Source of the DNA: Alteraquisediminimonas sediminicola
GTDB lineage: Bacteria > Pseudomonadota > Alphaproteobacteria > Sphingomonadales > Sphingomonadaceae
Direction: 5' to 3'
Assembly: GCF_019740335.1 (NCBI RefSeq)
Contig: NZ_JAHXZS010000001.1
Location: 124,001-188,000 of the forward strand
Length of the DNA: 64,000 nucleotides
Position numbers and translations under genes: made by a program. Shown here in pieces: positions 1-7,962 of this stretch. Below the pieces are notes generated by a model. That model made no database searches and was not told the origin of the DNA. It worked only from the letters and a program-made list of their open reading frames with translations. Position 1 is the first letter of the stretch. Each line of letters opens with the position of its first letter.

Positions 1-93
1 GATTACATCCTCTATCTGGTCGCAACAATGGTGTTCGGCATCGCGTGCCGCATATCCCAGTTTCGCCTATATCAAAATCTCTTGTGACACCAG

Positions 94-122
94 TTGACCC
101 GGATGATTGGCATGATTATAGG
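94..122 (+). promoter_or_regulatory. Putative sigma-70 promoter of tRNA-Met
   Basis: TTGACC at 94-99 and TATAGG at 117-122 are separated by 17 bases, matching the housekeeping promoter pattern. Transcription would start near 129, about 35 bases before the tRNA. The assignment rests on motif match and position only. The preceding 93 bases show no gene that I can support. Confidence 0.5.
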
Positions 123-163
123 CCCGTCATCCCAATCGCAATGCGGTTCGGAAAGCCCATTGG

Positions 164-240
164 GGCGGAGTAGCTCAGCTGGTTAGAGCAGCGGAATCAT
201 AATCCGCGTGTCGGGGGTTCGAGTCCCTCCTCCGCTACCA
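164..240 (+). tRNA. tRNA-Met (anticodon CAT)
   Basis: A 77-base cloverleaf with encoded CCA. The acceptor stem GGCGGAG pairs with CTCCGCT (first pair a G-U wobble). The D arm carries AGCTCAG...GGTTAGAGC, the anticodon loop is ATCATAA on a GCGGA/TCCGC stem, and the T loop is TTCGAGT. The anticodon CAT could also be tRNA-Ile with lysidine. The paired first acceptor position argues against initiator tRNA, and the resemblance to elongator tRNA-Met in the D arm and anticodon region favours elongator Met. Confidence 0.95.
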
Positions 241-350
241 TTTTTCAAATATTTGGTGGCAGGCACGGGCGGGCGGATTGCTCGTTATGTGTATATGAAT
301 TGCAGGCACGCCAAGTGATCTGCGGGCCTCATCGGCCCGCATGATCGATG

Positions 351-647
351 TCACACAGTTGCGATGACGGTCCCGGTGAATTTTTCCCGTGCAGATTCGA
401 ACTTCCGCATCGGCTGGAAGGACTTGTCATCTATAATCAGCGATTTCAGGCCGGTCACCTTGAAGATGCCGATCTTGAACTGCTTGGGTGCTGCACCATT
501 GCGTTCGACAGCAAGCGCGTCGACGAAATATTCGTCATGCTGTGTGTATAATACATGCGGTGCCAATAGTAATTTGTCTTTATTATATGTGGCACGGACA
601 CATTTGCGGAGCGTGATCGCTTCCATGAGAATTTCGATTGAGTTCAT
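351..647 (-). CDS. Small WYL-like protein of unknown function
   Basis: A 98-residue protein. Residues 5-75 read like a short WYL-type fold: an N-terminal helix (ILMEAITLRKCVRATYN), then a pattern of a Pro-containing strand (LLLAPHVLYTQ), an aromatic strand (YFVDALAVE) and a hydrophobic strand (FKIGIFKVTGLKSL). WYL domains usually follow a helix-turn-helix and bind ligands or nucleic acid, but no DNA-binding domain is present here. It stands alone, downstream of tRNA-Met on the opposite strand. The WYL assignment is by eye from the strand pattern and is tentative; the function is unknown. A longer reading frame on the opposite strand lacks recognisable protein features and I treat it as a shadow. 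Confidence 0.65.
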   Translation of the reverse strand: MNSIEILMEAITLRKCVRATYNKDKLLLAPHVLYTQHDEYFVDALAVERNGAAPKQFKIGIFKVTGLKSLIIDDKSFQPMRKFESAREKFTGTVIATV

Positions 648-735
648 GCATTCTCATGGATCATTGACGCAGAAAGTCCAGATAAATATCTGGGATCAAC
701 GAAAACTGCACCCGTGACTGGCGGTATTCCGCCGT

Positions 736-1332
736 TCAGCGATCAATCGGCTCGAAACTGAACAAGCCGCGCCGATAATTCATCGTGATCTTGATATGGG
801 TAAGCCCCGGCCCGGCGTTAACCGAAACGGATTTCGCCTTGGGCTTTGACCAGCCGAGTTTGGGATTGCCGGCAAAGCCAACGCCGTCGACGGATAGGCC
901 GAATTTCCGATTCTTGTCGCGATCATGCAACAGGCTGATCGCGTAAACGCCCGCAGATGGCAGGCGGACGCACAACTCAGCATGGCCGTATGGTGGCGGC
1001 TCGATCTCGGCTCGGCGAAAGGTCTTTTTTGCGGCGATCAATATGTCGTCATTCTCGAGAAAATCATGATCATTGGAGGGATATACCTCCAGCTTGAGAT
1101 AGCCTTGGCGATCTTTCAGGCCCAACGCGGTAACTAACAGCGCCGGTCCATGTTCATTCTTCCGGCATGCGCCCTCGGCCTTGCCACGTTCCGGGTCGGG
1201 CGGGGCATGCGATGTCGCGCCGAGCAGGCATGGCATCATCAGCAATAATGCTATTTTCTTGCCGTGCCCCGTTACTTTGTCACCAGCCACGTCGACCCCC
1301 GTCCGATCAAACCCCGTCACATCAGGCCCCAT
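736..1332 (-). CDS. DUF2141 domain-containing secreted protein
   Basis: A 198-residue protein with a likely signal peptide (basic GKK followed by IALLLMMPCLLGATSHA, about residues 25-43). The mature part carries the DUF2141 pattern: an early beta-strand segment (LKLEVYP), a central GVYAISLLHDRDKNRKFG in which the Asp-rich turn is typical of the family, and a C-terminal strand (ITMNYRR). DUF2141 proteins are small periplasmic or surface beta proteins without a defined activity. The start is uncertain: the leader before the signal peptide is unusually long, and a GTG near 1290 is a possible alternative. It reads away from the divergent phosphatase gene downstream of 1559. No operon partner is visible. 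Confidence 0.75.
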   Translation of the reverse strand: MGPDVTGFDRTGVDVAGDKVTGHGKKIALLLMMPCLLGATSHAPPDPERGKAEGACRKNEHGPALLVTALGLKDRQGYLKLEVYPSNDHDFLENDDILIAAKKTFRRAEIEPPPYGHAELCVRLPSAGVYAISLLHDRDKNRKFGLSVDGVGFAGNPKLGWSKPKAKSVSVNAGPGLTHIKITMNYRRGLFSFEPIDR

Positions 1333-1558
1333 TTTGCGACATGTTTTGATTAAGCGTAGTTTAAGCCTCTAAAGACCCGATTTTTCTATACATGATTTCG
1401 ATAATTTTCACAGCGGCGACGATTTTTCATCGTAGAAGTCTTATGGTAGCTCCAATATTTCCTCAACAATCAAGGTGTTTTAAGCGTATTATGATCATAT
1501 GCTGACGCGCGTTTTAGCCTTAAGCATATATGTCAAAGAGACGATTGAGGTGATGTCC

Positions 1559-2107
1559 ATGCATATCCTGCCTAAATCTGTGCCGATGGCCTTGGCTGCT
1601 TTATGCCTGATAGCGGCGCCTGCATGGGCGGTGAGCCATCAGGATTGGGATACGGCCAGTTCAATTGGTGCCTATGGCCTGACGGCGATTGCCATTGGCT
1701 GGCCCTTGTTGGAGCACGATCGCGCAGGGGCGTTGCAGGCGGTGGCATCCGGCGGTGCGGCAGAACTGGTGGCCCAAGGCCTGAAGGCGACAATCCATGA
1801 AACCCGCCCGGATGGCAGCAATCGCAGGAGCTTTCCCTCTGGTCATACAAGCGTCGCCTTTGCGGCTGCCGCCAGCCTATATGAACGTCAGGGGCCTCAA
1901 GCGGGCGTAGCGGCGTTCACCATTGCAAGCCTTGTCGGCGTGGCAAGGGTGAAGGCGGACAAACATCATTGGTATGATTGCGTTGCTGGCGCGGCGATTG
2001 GGATTTCGTCCGGCCTGTTGATCACCCATAAGCCCAACCGAAATGTCGCGATCGTGCCATATATGGACAGCAAGGGCGGGGGTCTGTCCTTGGCGATGCG
2101 GTTTTAG
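1559..2107 (+). CDS. PAP2-family phosphatase
   Basis: A protein of about 182 residues with a signal peptide (MALAALCLIAAPAWA) and the three PAP2 acid-phosphatase motifs in order: KATIHETRP (K-x6-RP), PSGHTS, and a third motif VARVKADKHHWYDC carrying the His-Asp pair. PAP2 enzymes dephosphorylate lipid phosphates such as phosphatidate or undecaprenyl pyrophosphate, usually facing the periplasm; the substrate here is not known. I chose the ATG at 1559 because GAGG at 1547-1550 lies eight bases upstream; ATG codons at 1499 and 1553 are in frame but have no well-spaced ribosome binding site. The third motif has Val-Ala-Arg rather than the usual Ser-Arg. The gene appears monocistronic. Confidence 0.85.
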   Translation: MHILPKSVPMALAALCLIAAPAWAVSHQDWDTASSIGAYGLTAIAIGWPLLEHDRAGALQAVASGGAAELVAQGLKATIHETRPDGSNRRSFPSGHTSVAFAAAASLYERQGPQAGVAAFTIASLVGVARVKADKHHWYDCVAGAAIGISSGLLITHKPNRNVAIVPYMDSKGGGLSLAMRF

Positions 2108-2129
2108 GGGGCGTTAGGCTCGATAGTAT

Positions 2130-3311
2130 TCAGCCGATCAGCTTTTTATAATTATCCGCCACGGATTGGAGTGCGTGGCTCCATTGATAGGCTTCGCTTG
2201 CCTTGCGGGCATTGCGGCCAAGTGCGATCCGTTTTTCTGGGTTTTGGATAAGGTCTGCCACAGCGGCGACATAATTTTCGGGCTGGTCCGGTTGGCACAA
2301 GATGCCGGTCTGGCCGTCTTCGATCAACAGCCTGCTGCTGGGGGCATTGGCGCTGACCACGGCGAGGCCTGCGGACATCGCCTCCAGATTAACATTGCCA
2401 AAGGCCTCTGTCGTGCTGGGGTTGAGCAGGATATCGGCGCTGGTAATCACCCGGGCCAGCGCTGGCCCGCGCAGATGGCCAGTCATGACGATGTTGCTCA
2501 ATCCTTCCGCCAATTCACTGCGGGCAGGGCCGTCGCCGACGATTAAGGGGCGGATATTGGGGTATGTCTCGCGTAGGCGCTTGATCGTCGTGATGAATTC
2601 GACAATCCCCTTTTCGCGAACGAGGCGCCCGAAAAATAAAATGACGGGATCGGTCGCTTTATAGCCATGGGCATGACGCCAATCCTCGCTGCGCCGTTCA
2701 GGGTCAAACAGATGATGATCGACACCGCGACTCCAGATGGCAATCTTGTCGGCGTCAACGCCATCGGCACGCAGCAGGTCTTCCATCGGCGGGTTCGGGG
2801 CCAGTACCAGATTGCATCGTTGGTAAAAGCGACGGAGATAGCCTTCAATCGCATTGCGGATGAAGCCAAGGCCGTAAAATTGGAAATAGGTTTCAAAACG
2901 GGTGTGGAGGCTGGCGACCAGCGGTATATGATGCTTTTCAGCATAATTCTGCGCGGCGCGACCCAGAAGATCCGGTGCGGATACATGGATAATGTCAGGC
3001 GCGAACGCATCAAGTTCGCGGCGGATGGCGTGGGGGATACCCAACGCGACACGATATTCTGAACGAGTCGGAATCGGGATGGATGGCACCGAGATGAGCG
3101 TGCCTTGTGGCACAAAGGCAGGTTTGGCGATGGTGGGCGAGAACACGCGTACGTCAAAGCCGGATTGCACGAGATGCCCGACCAGCCGATTGAGCGCCTG
3201 ATTGGCGCCATCGGCCACGCAATTATAATTACCCGAAAACAGTGCGACCTTAATCGGACGTTCCGCCTGTACGTGCGGGCTGATGACATGGGCGCGCTGT
3301 GCCATGGTCAT
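2130..3311 (-). CDS. GT4-family glycosyltransferase
   Basis: A 393-residue GT-B fold glycosyltransferase. The N-terminal Rossmann half begins at KVALFSGNYNCVADGANQA, and the C-terminal donor-binding half contains VILFFGRLVREKGI and the E-x7-E motif in TEAFGNVNLEAMSAG. The family transfers sugars from nucleotide donors; close relatives include alpha-mannosyltransferases acting on lipid acceptors, but acceptor and donor cannot be read from the sequence. There is no signal peptide or membrane segment, so it is probably cytosolic or peripheral on the inner membrane. It converges on the PAP2 gene, 22 bases away. Such a GT4 enzyme next to a lipid phosphatase may act in glycolipid metabolism, but that link is only positional. 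The 269 bases upstream hold no recognised gene. Confidence 0.88.
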   Translation of the reverse strand: MTMAQRAHVISPHVQAERPIKVALFSGNYNCVADGANQALNRLVGHLVQSGFDVRVFSPTIAKPAFVPQGTLISVPSIPIPTRSEYRVALGIPHAIRRELDAFAPDIIHVSAPDLLGRAAQNYAEKHHIPLVASLHTRFETYFQFYGLGFIRNAIEGYLRRFYQRCNLVLAPNPPMEDLLRADGVDADKIAIWSRGVDHHLFDPERRSEDWRHAHGYKATDPVILFFGRLVREKGIVEFITTIKRLRETYPNIRPLIVGDGPARSELAEGLSNIVMTGHLRGPALARVITSADILLNPSTTEAFGNVNLEAMSAGLAVVSANAPSSRLLIEDGQTGILCQPDQPENYVAAVADLIQNPEKRIALGRNARKASEAYQWSHALQSVADNYKKLIG

Positions 3312-3580
3312 GTGTTTCTATCCGAACTGCCTGATGCGGAAATTGTCATGATACAGATAAGGCCTTGAAAGGAAATAGGGATATTATCAATATGGCCCCG
3401 CCCATATCATGGCGCGCTTTTATGGCGTGCTCTTTCTGGATAGCGATGCTTGTCCTAAAGCAGCGACAAGACCTTGGCAACAACGGCTAGCTGATAGGCT
3501 TGACTTTCATTGCCCAAGGGAGTGAAGGCGCGGGCATCATGCCGGGCGGCGCTGCCCGATGTCATATGCGGTGTTGAAAC

Positions 3581-4543
3581 ATGTCCATGCCTGTCGCCCA
3601 TAATTTGCCGGTCACGGTGGCTGCCCTCTATAAATTCGCGGATTTTACCGATCCAGCGGCGTTGCAAGGGCCATTGCTGGAGACGTGCCAAGCTAATGAC
3701 ATCTTCGGCACATTATTGCTGGCGCATGAAGGCGTGAACGGCACGATTGCCGGTTCGGCAGAGGGGATATCGGCGGTGGTCGCGTATATCCGCGCCTTGC
3801 CGGGCTGTGCCGATCTCGATGTCAAATATTCGGGCGCGGTGGAGATGCCTTTTTACCGCATGAAGGTCCGGCTGAAACGCGAGATCGTCACCTTGGGTGT
3901 CGAGGGCGTCGATCCGGTCGGGCAGGTGGGCCAATATCTTGACCCTGCTGGCTGGAATGAGTTGATCAGCGACCCTGATGTGATCCTGATCGATACGCGC
4001 AATGATTATGAAGTTGCGATTGGCACATTTCGCAATGCGATAGACCCGAAGACCAAGAGCTTTCGCGAATTTCCCGAATGGTTCGACTCGCATCGCGCCG
4101 AGTTTGAGGCCGAGGGCCGGACGCCGAAAATTGCGATGTTCTGCACCGGGGGCATTCGTTGCGAGAAATCGACAGCCTTTGTCCGCGCACGCGGAATTGA
4201 CGAGGTCTATCACCTTAAGGGCGGCATCTTGCGCTATCTGGAGGATATGCCGGAAGAAGAAAGCCTGTGGGACGGCGAATGCTTCGTCTTTGACGAGCGT
4301 GTGGCCGTTGGTCATGGCCTGCGCCTTGGCCAGCACGGCCTCTGCCGTTCATGCCGTCGCCCAGTCAGCGAAGCCGACCGCGCATCGCCCTTATATGAAG
4401 AGGGGATTTGCTGCCCCGCTTGTCATGATGAGTTGGATGAGGCGCGCCGCGCCCGTCTGGCCGAGCGTCATCGTCAGGTCGCCTTGGCCGCCAAGCGTGG
4501 TGAGGCGCATATCGGCCCTGTACGCGGTCGCCAACAGGGCTGA
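3581..4543 (+). CDS. trhO: tRNA uridine(34) hydroxylase, rhodanese family
   Basis: A 320-residue protein of the TrhO/YceA family, which makes 5-hydroxyuridine at position 34 of tRNAs, the precursor of cmo5U-type wobble modifications, using O2. It has the N-terminal acylphosphatase-like domain ([15 protein letters not shown]), a rhodanese domain with the active-site loop [10 protein letters not shown] (Cys188), and a C-terminal Cys-rich region (CRSC...CCPACHDE) likely to bind metal. Length and domain order match the family. A second in-frame ATG lies two codons downstream, so the exact start is uncertain by two residues. It converges on the lipoprotein gene that follows. Older annotations call this a rhodanese-related sulfurtransferase. 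Confidence 0.93.
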   Translation: MSMPVAHNLPVTVAALYKFADFTDPAALQGPLLETCQANDIFGTLLLAHEGVNGTIAGSAEGISAVVAYIRALPGCADLDVKYSGAVEMPFYRMKVRLKREIVTLGVEGVDPVGQVGQYLDPAGWNELISDPDVILIDTRNDYEVAIGTFRNAIDPKTKSFREFPEWFDSHRAEFEAEGRTPKIAMFCTGGIRCEKSTAFVRARGIDEVYHLKGGILRYLEDMPEEESLWDGECFVFDERVAVGHGLRLGQHGLCRSCRRPVSEADRASPLYEEGICCPACHDELDEARRARLAERHRQVALAAKRGEAHIGPVRGRQQG

Positions 4544-4555
4544 TATGCGCTCCGC

Positions 4556-5101
4556 TTAGTTGAGCAACACCGCAAGACCAGTGAACTGCGCTTGTTGCGC
4601 GTCGGCGATGGCGTGAATTGTCTCGCGGGCCGAATCCGTACGGGTTTGAAGTCGGGGTTCACTGACAACCGATAATTCCCGCACGATGATATCAAGATCT
4701 GCTCTGGCCGCTTCTGCGCCCGCGCGTGATTGTTCCAGTCGGGACAGGGCCTGTTGCGCCTCCAGCCATGCATCGCTGCCCATCGCCGCGCCCTGACCGG
4801 CGGTGACGGAACGGCGGATGGCGGGCAACGCTTTGCTGAAGGCTGTATCGCTGCTTTTGGCGGCAGTTTCAGCGGCGGTGATCCGCGCCTCAAATGTCGC
4901 CAATGCCGCCTCCGTCAGAACAAAAGTCACGGGTTTCGGTGCGACCTCGACCGGCTTTGCCGTTTCAACCGGGCGCAAATCGAGTGGTGGGAAGGAGCCA
5001 GACGGCCCGGTGCAGCCCGCAAGCGGCAATATGAGGAGCGAAAAAACGCCGTAAGCCATCAGGCGGTGATGGGCGGAGGCATTTGTTGGGCGTGGCGTCA
5101 T
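4556..5101 (-). CDS. Predicted lipoprotein with coiled-coil helix
   Basis: A protein of about 181 residues with a lipoprotein signal: a hydrophobic run (MAYGVFSLLILP) ending in the lipobox LAGC, so the mature protein would begin at Cys and be lipid anchored. The rest is a Pro/Val linker followed by a long Ala/Arg/Glu-rich helical region (about residues 60-175) likely to form a coiled coil. I recognise no family. Start choice: the ATG at 5101 gives a plausible signal peptide; an in-frame ATG at 5143 would add 14 residues and one at 5059 would shorten it. It is encoded opposite to trhO with 12 bases between the stops. Function unknown. Confidence 0.7.
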   Translation of the reverse strand: MTPRPTNASAHHRLMAYGVFSLLILPLAGCTGPSGSFPPLDLRPVETAKPVEVAPKPVTFVLTEAALATFEARITAAETAAKSSDTAFSKALPAIRRSVTAGQGAAMGSDAWLEAQQALSRLEQSRAGAEAARADLDIIVRELSVVSEPRLQTRTDSARETIHAIADAQQAQFTGLAVLLN

Positions 5102-5186
5102 GGCGATAATGTCCGGAAAAAAGCGGGTTTCAGCGTGGTCCATGGCTATAGCATGACAGTTTCGTAAGAAAAGTGCACAGAATCAC

Positions 5187-5214
5187 TTGCGTCTCCCGTC
5201 TAGTCCGCTAAAGG
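5187..5214 (+). promoter_or_regulatory. Putative promoter of tRNA-Arg
   Basis: TTGCGT at 5187-5192 and TAAAGG at 5209-5214 are separated by 16 bases and sit just upstream of the tRNA at 5232. This is a moderate match to a housekeeping promoter, supported mainly by its position. Confidence 0.4.
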
Positions 5215-5231
5215 GACGTCACACCGCGAGT

Positions 5232-5308
5232 GCGCCCGTAGCTCAGCTGGATAGAGCATCAGACTACGAATCTGAGGGTCGGACGTTCGAATCGTTCCGG
5301 GCGCACCA
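5232..5308 (+). tRNA. tRNA-Arg (anticodon ACG)
   Basis: A 77-base cloverleaf with encoded CCA. The acceptor stem GCGCCCG pairs with CGGGCGC, the anticodon loop is CTACGAA with anticodon ACG (read as ICG after deamination), the anticodon stem is CAGA/TCTG and the T loop is TTCGAAT. It is followed by a bidirectional terminator at 5443-5473. Confidence 0.97.
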
Positions 5309-5442
5309 ATTTCCAAAAACAATCTGTGAATAAGACTGGCTTCGGCCAGCATGTTCGGTTGTTTTGCGCGGTGAATAGTTTTCATTTGCTTGAACATTAC
5401 TGCCGCAATTGCTGGCTATGCTGTCTGTATCGCCTACATTGT

Positions 5443-5473
5443 AAAAAAGGCCGGATAATCGCCCGGCCTTTTT
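5443..5473. terminator. Bidirectional intrinsic terminator
   Basis: The stem GGCCGG (5449-5454) pairs with CCGGCC (5463-5468), flanked by six A on the left and five T on the right. This gives a U-tract in either direction. It lies between tRNA-Arg (plus) and the oxidoreductase (minus), so it can serve both. Confidence 0.85.
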
Positions 5474-5480
5474 CTATGTA

Positions 5481-6584
5481 TCAGCAATCGATCGGCTGAA
5501 CGACCTTACGGGTGCGGGCTGATTGTTCAATCGCAGCCAGCATTTGATGACGCTTCACCGCCGCTTTGAAGTCCGGGCAATCGGAAGTACCGGTGCGGAT
5601 CTGCCGGGCGATGTGCTGATAGAATCGGGCGATATTGCCGGGCGTGCCGGAGGGTGACAGACCAGCCGAACAATCCGCCGGGACCACAATCGGCGCCATG
5701 TCAGTGCCTTCGCCGGTGGCGCCCCGGATGTCGAGGTCGGCCAATTGGGCATGGCCATTGGAACCGATGATCTGGAGATCCCCCTTGGTACCGTTAATCT
5801 CGATCAGCAGGCCCGTCCCGCGCGGCATGCCGCCACGATAATGGACAGATAAGGGCGCCCCGCCGATCCGGGCATGGAACAGCACCTGATCATGCGCCGT
5901 CATCGGGATGGGTTCGCCCGTCTGGTTATTGATCGACACCGAACGACGGCGGCTCAATTGCGCGCCAATATCGGTGATTTCGCCCAATATATGGGCCAGA
6001 CCATCCATCGTGTGCCCAAGCGGGATCGATAACATGGTCGCGCCATTATTGATGTCGCAGCAATAGGCATTGGGGGTGTCCATCACCGGACCCCATACCA
6101 TGCCGGAGCCGATTACGCTGACCGACAATATATCGCCGACATAGCCCTGCCGGATGAGGTTGCCGACATGGATCAAGGCGGGGCTGAAACGCGCCTGCAT
6201 GCCGCATACGGCAACCGTGCCGGCAGCATCGGCCAGCGCGGCCATCTCGCGGGCTTCCGCCAGACCGTTACCCAGCGGCCATTCGCAATAGACATGCTTG
6301 CCGGCCGCAAGCGCCGTGCGGACGAGCGCGAGGTGATGCGGCACCTTGACCGTCACCGCGACCAGATCGACGCCGGGGCAGGCGACCAGTGCCTCTACGG
6401 ATGAAAAGGCATCCGGCACGCCGTAAAATTGCGCTGCGGCGACTGCGCTGTCCTGTCGCGTGTTACTGAGCGCGACAATGTCGAAATCATCGTCAAGGGA
6501 CCGAAGCGCCGGGATATGGGCATTGGCGGCCCAACTGCGACCGGGCGTGACGCCAATGATCCCGACCCCTATTTTCTTGTGCAT
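5481..6584 (-). CDS. Gfo/Idh/MocA-family NAD(P)-dependent oxidoreductase
   Basis: A protein of 367 residues with an N-terminal Rossmann fold (GVGIIGVTPGRSW) and the C-terminal alpha/beta domain typical of Gfo/Idh/MocA dehydrogenases. The usual EKP motif appears as CEWPLG, as in the Gal80-like branch of the family, so the catalytic Lys of the EKP motif is Trp here. Substrates in the family are sugars and inositols; this one cannot be assigned and may be non-catalytic or act on a different carbonyl. I chose the ATG at 6584 over an in-frame GTG at 6590 because AAGG lies seven bases upstream of it. It is followed on the same strand by no other gene and ends at the shared terminator. Confidence 0.85.
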   Translation of the reverse strand: MHKKIGVGIIGVTPGRSWAANAHIPALRSLDDDFDIVALSNTRQDSAVAAAQFYGVPDAFSSVEALVACPGVDLVAVTVKVPHHLALVRTALAAGKHVYCEWPLGNGLAEAREMAALADAAGTVAVCGMQARFSPALIHVGNLIRQGYVGDILSVSVIGSGMVWGPVMDTPNAYCCDINNGATMLSIPLGHTMDGLAHILGEITDIGAQLSRRRSVSINNQTGEPIPMTAHDQVLFHARIGGAPLSVHYRGGMPRGTGLLIEINGTKGDLQIIGSNGHAQLADLDIRGATGEGTDMAPIVVPADCSAGLSPSGTPGNIARFYQHIARQIRTGTSDCPDFKAAVKRHQMLAAIEQSARTRKVVQPIDC

Positions 6585-6654
6585 CCTCACGCCTTTCTTT
6601 GTTTTGTGCGCCGCCAGCGTAATGCATTGCCAGCTAGGCTGTCGATATCAGGCT

Positions 6655-7455
6655 TCAGGCAGGTTCCAGCAGATTGTCGCGCATGGCATTCAGTTCTTCC
6701 GGCGTCATACCCAGCCGTTCGATGGCGTAATTTTCAATACTGCCATGGTCCTCAATCATCTGTGCAAGAGCGGCGCGGAGATATTCGGGATGTGCACCCA
6801 TCAACGCAGGCATCACCCCCGGTGCGCGCTCGTTCAGATCCATGGCCGAGTAATTTTTGCTAAAACGGACCATCGCGCGATCATAGCTTGCATTGGTCAG
6901 CAGATAATCGTCCATCACCGTCTTTTCATCGACGCCCAGCAAGAGCAGCACCAGCGCAAGTGCGACCCCGGTGCGATCCTTGCCTACTGCGCAGTGGATC
7001 AGGATCGGCAGGCCGCCCTCTGCCAATTGGCGCAACATATAGGAAAAGGCATTGGCCATTTCGACCGGCAGGCGGCGGTAGACGGTGAACATCGCCTGGC
7101 GATAGGCTTCAGGGTTGGATTCGCCGGTCGCCAATAATCGTGTCAGATCACCCTCGGCTTGATTGTCACTGCGGGACCAGAAGATCGCTTCGCTGCCGGG
7201 AATCCAGCGGCTGGGCCATTTTTCACGTTCGGAAGTCGAACGCAAATCGACAATGTGACGGATGTTCAGCGATTTCAGATAGTCATGATCCGCATCGGTT
7301 AGCTTGTGCAATCCTGCCGAGCGATACAAGCGATGCGCACCGATCTTGCGGCTATCGCGGGTCGGATAGTCCCGCACATCGCGGAAATTATAGGCTCCAT
7401 CCAGCGGCAGGATGCGGCTGATTTCGTCCTCGTTAAATTCCCAGCGGGTCGTCAC
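6655..7455 (-). CDS. Tyrosine-protein phosphatase (Y_phosphatase3 type)
   Basis: A protein of about 266 residues. The P-loop HCAVGKDRTG (Cys155) is the C-x5-R signature of the atypical bacterial tyrosine/lipid phosphatases related to mycobacterial PtpB. The N-terminal NFRDVRDY and RLYRSAGL segments are also typical of this family, as is VDLRSTSERE. The start is inferred to be the GTG at 7455: AGGAG (7465-7469 on the complement) lies nine bases upstream, whereas an in-frame ATG at 7518 has no good site. The enzyme may act on phosphotyrosine proteins or phosphoinositides. It lies 70 bases upstream of the oxidoreductase on the same strand, so the two may be cotranscribed. Confidence 0.87.
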   Translation of the reverse strand: MTTRWEFNEDEISRILPLDGAYNFRDVRDYPTRDSRKIGAHRLYRSAGLHKLTDADHDYLKSLNIRHIVDLRSTSEREKWPSRWIPGSEAIFWSRSDNQAEGDLTRLLATGESNPEAYRQAMFTVYRRLPVEMANAFSYMLRQLAEGGLPILIHCAVGKDRTGVALALVLLLLGVDEKTVMDDYLLTNASYDRAMVRFSKNYSAMDLNERAPGVMPALMGAHPEYLRAALAQMIEDHGSIENYAIERLGMTPEELNAMRDNLLEPA

Positions 7456-7564
7456 TATTTCACACTCCTGTTGCCGCGATTGGGGTCGCAGGACAGCAAT
7501 GCCATAGGCTGTGCCCAATGACTATGCCCAATGGCACGCGCGGGAGAGGGGAGCCGGAACATCT

Positions 7565-7596
7565 CCGGCCCGCCCGAAGAGTTCGGGACGGGCCGG
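7565..7596. other. Strong GC-rich hairpin without U-tract
   Basis: Two arms, CCGGCCCGCCCGA (7565-7577) and TCGGGaCGGGCCGG (7583-7596), pair over 13 base pairs with a single bulged A and a five-base loop. Neither strand has a T-run after it. It sits just downstream of the ydcH-like gene and upstream of the phosphatase, both minus strand, and may act as a 3' stabilising element or a Rho-linked end. Confidence 0.6.
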
Positions 7597-7625
7597 ATTC
7601 AGGTCAGAAATGACGTGCGTAGGAC

Positions 7626-7877
7626 TTAGGCGTCAGCCTTGGTCTTGCTGATGATGTCGGCCACTTCATCAAGCAATGCGAGGCGCTGTTTCTTGAGCTC
7701 TTCGAGACGATCATCGGATGTCGGTTCGATATCGCTTTCCGCCCGGTGAATGTCCCGGTTCAATTCATGATAACGGTCGGCGATGGTCTGAAAATGGCGA
7801 TCTTCCAGCTTCAACCGATGGAGAATTTCAGCATCGGCGGGAAATTCGGCGTGCAGATCGTGCGGGGTATGGCTCAT
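7626..7877 (-). CDS. YdcH/DUF465 family protein
   Basis: A protein of 83 residues, almost entirely helical, with the DUF465 pattern: a segment around FQTIADRYHELNRDIHRAES followed by a second helix (RLEELKKQRLALLDEVADII). The two helices would form a hairpin. Small proteins of this family are common in alphaproteobacteria and have no settled function. The start at 7877 is supported by AGGAG at 7883-7887 on the complement; an ATG seven codons further upstream lies before this ribosome site and is unlikely. It is transcribed away from the rodA end and is probably monocistronic. Confidence 0.85.
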   Translation of the reverse strand: MSHTPHDLHAEFPADAEILHRLKLEDRHFQTIADRYHELNRDIHRAESDIEPTSDDRLEELKKQRLALLDEVADIISKTKADA

Positions 7878-7962
7878 GAAATCTCCTCTGATTTTCAACT
7901 CACACCTGCAAGCTAGGCGAGGGGATGCGCCTAATCCTTGCGCTGGATCAAAACTGGAAATT

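Noticed and set aside
5200-5397. Minus-strand reading frame overlapping tRNA-Arg with a protein-like sequence
   Set aside because: It is the antisense of the tRNA itself (its GTIRTSDP motif is the well-known artefact of tRNA-Arg complement) and has no ribosome site.
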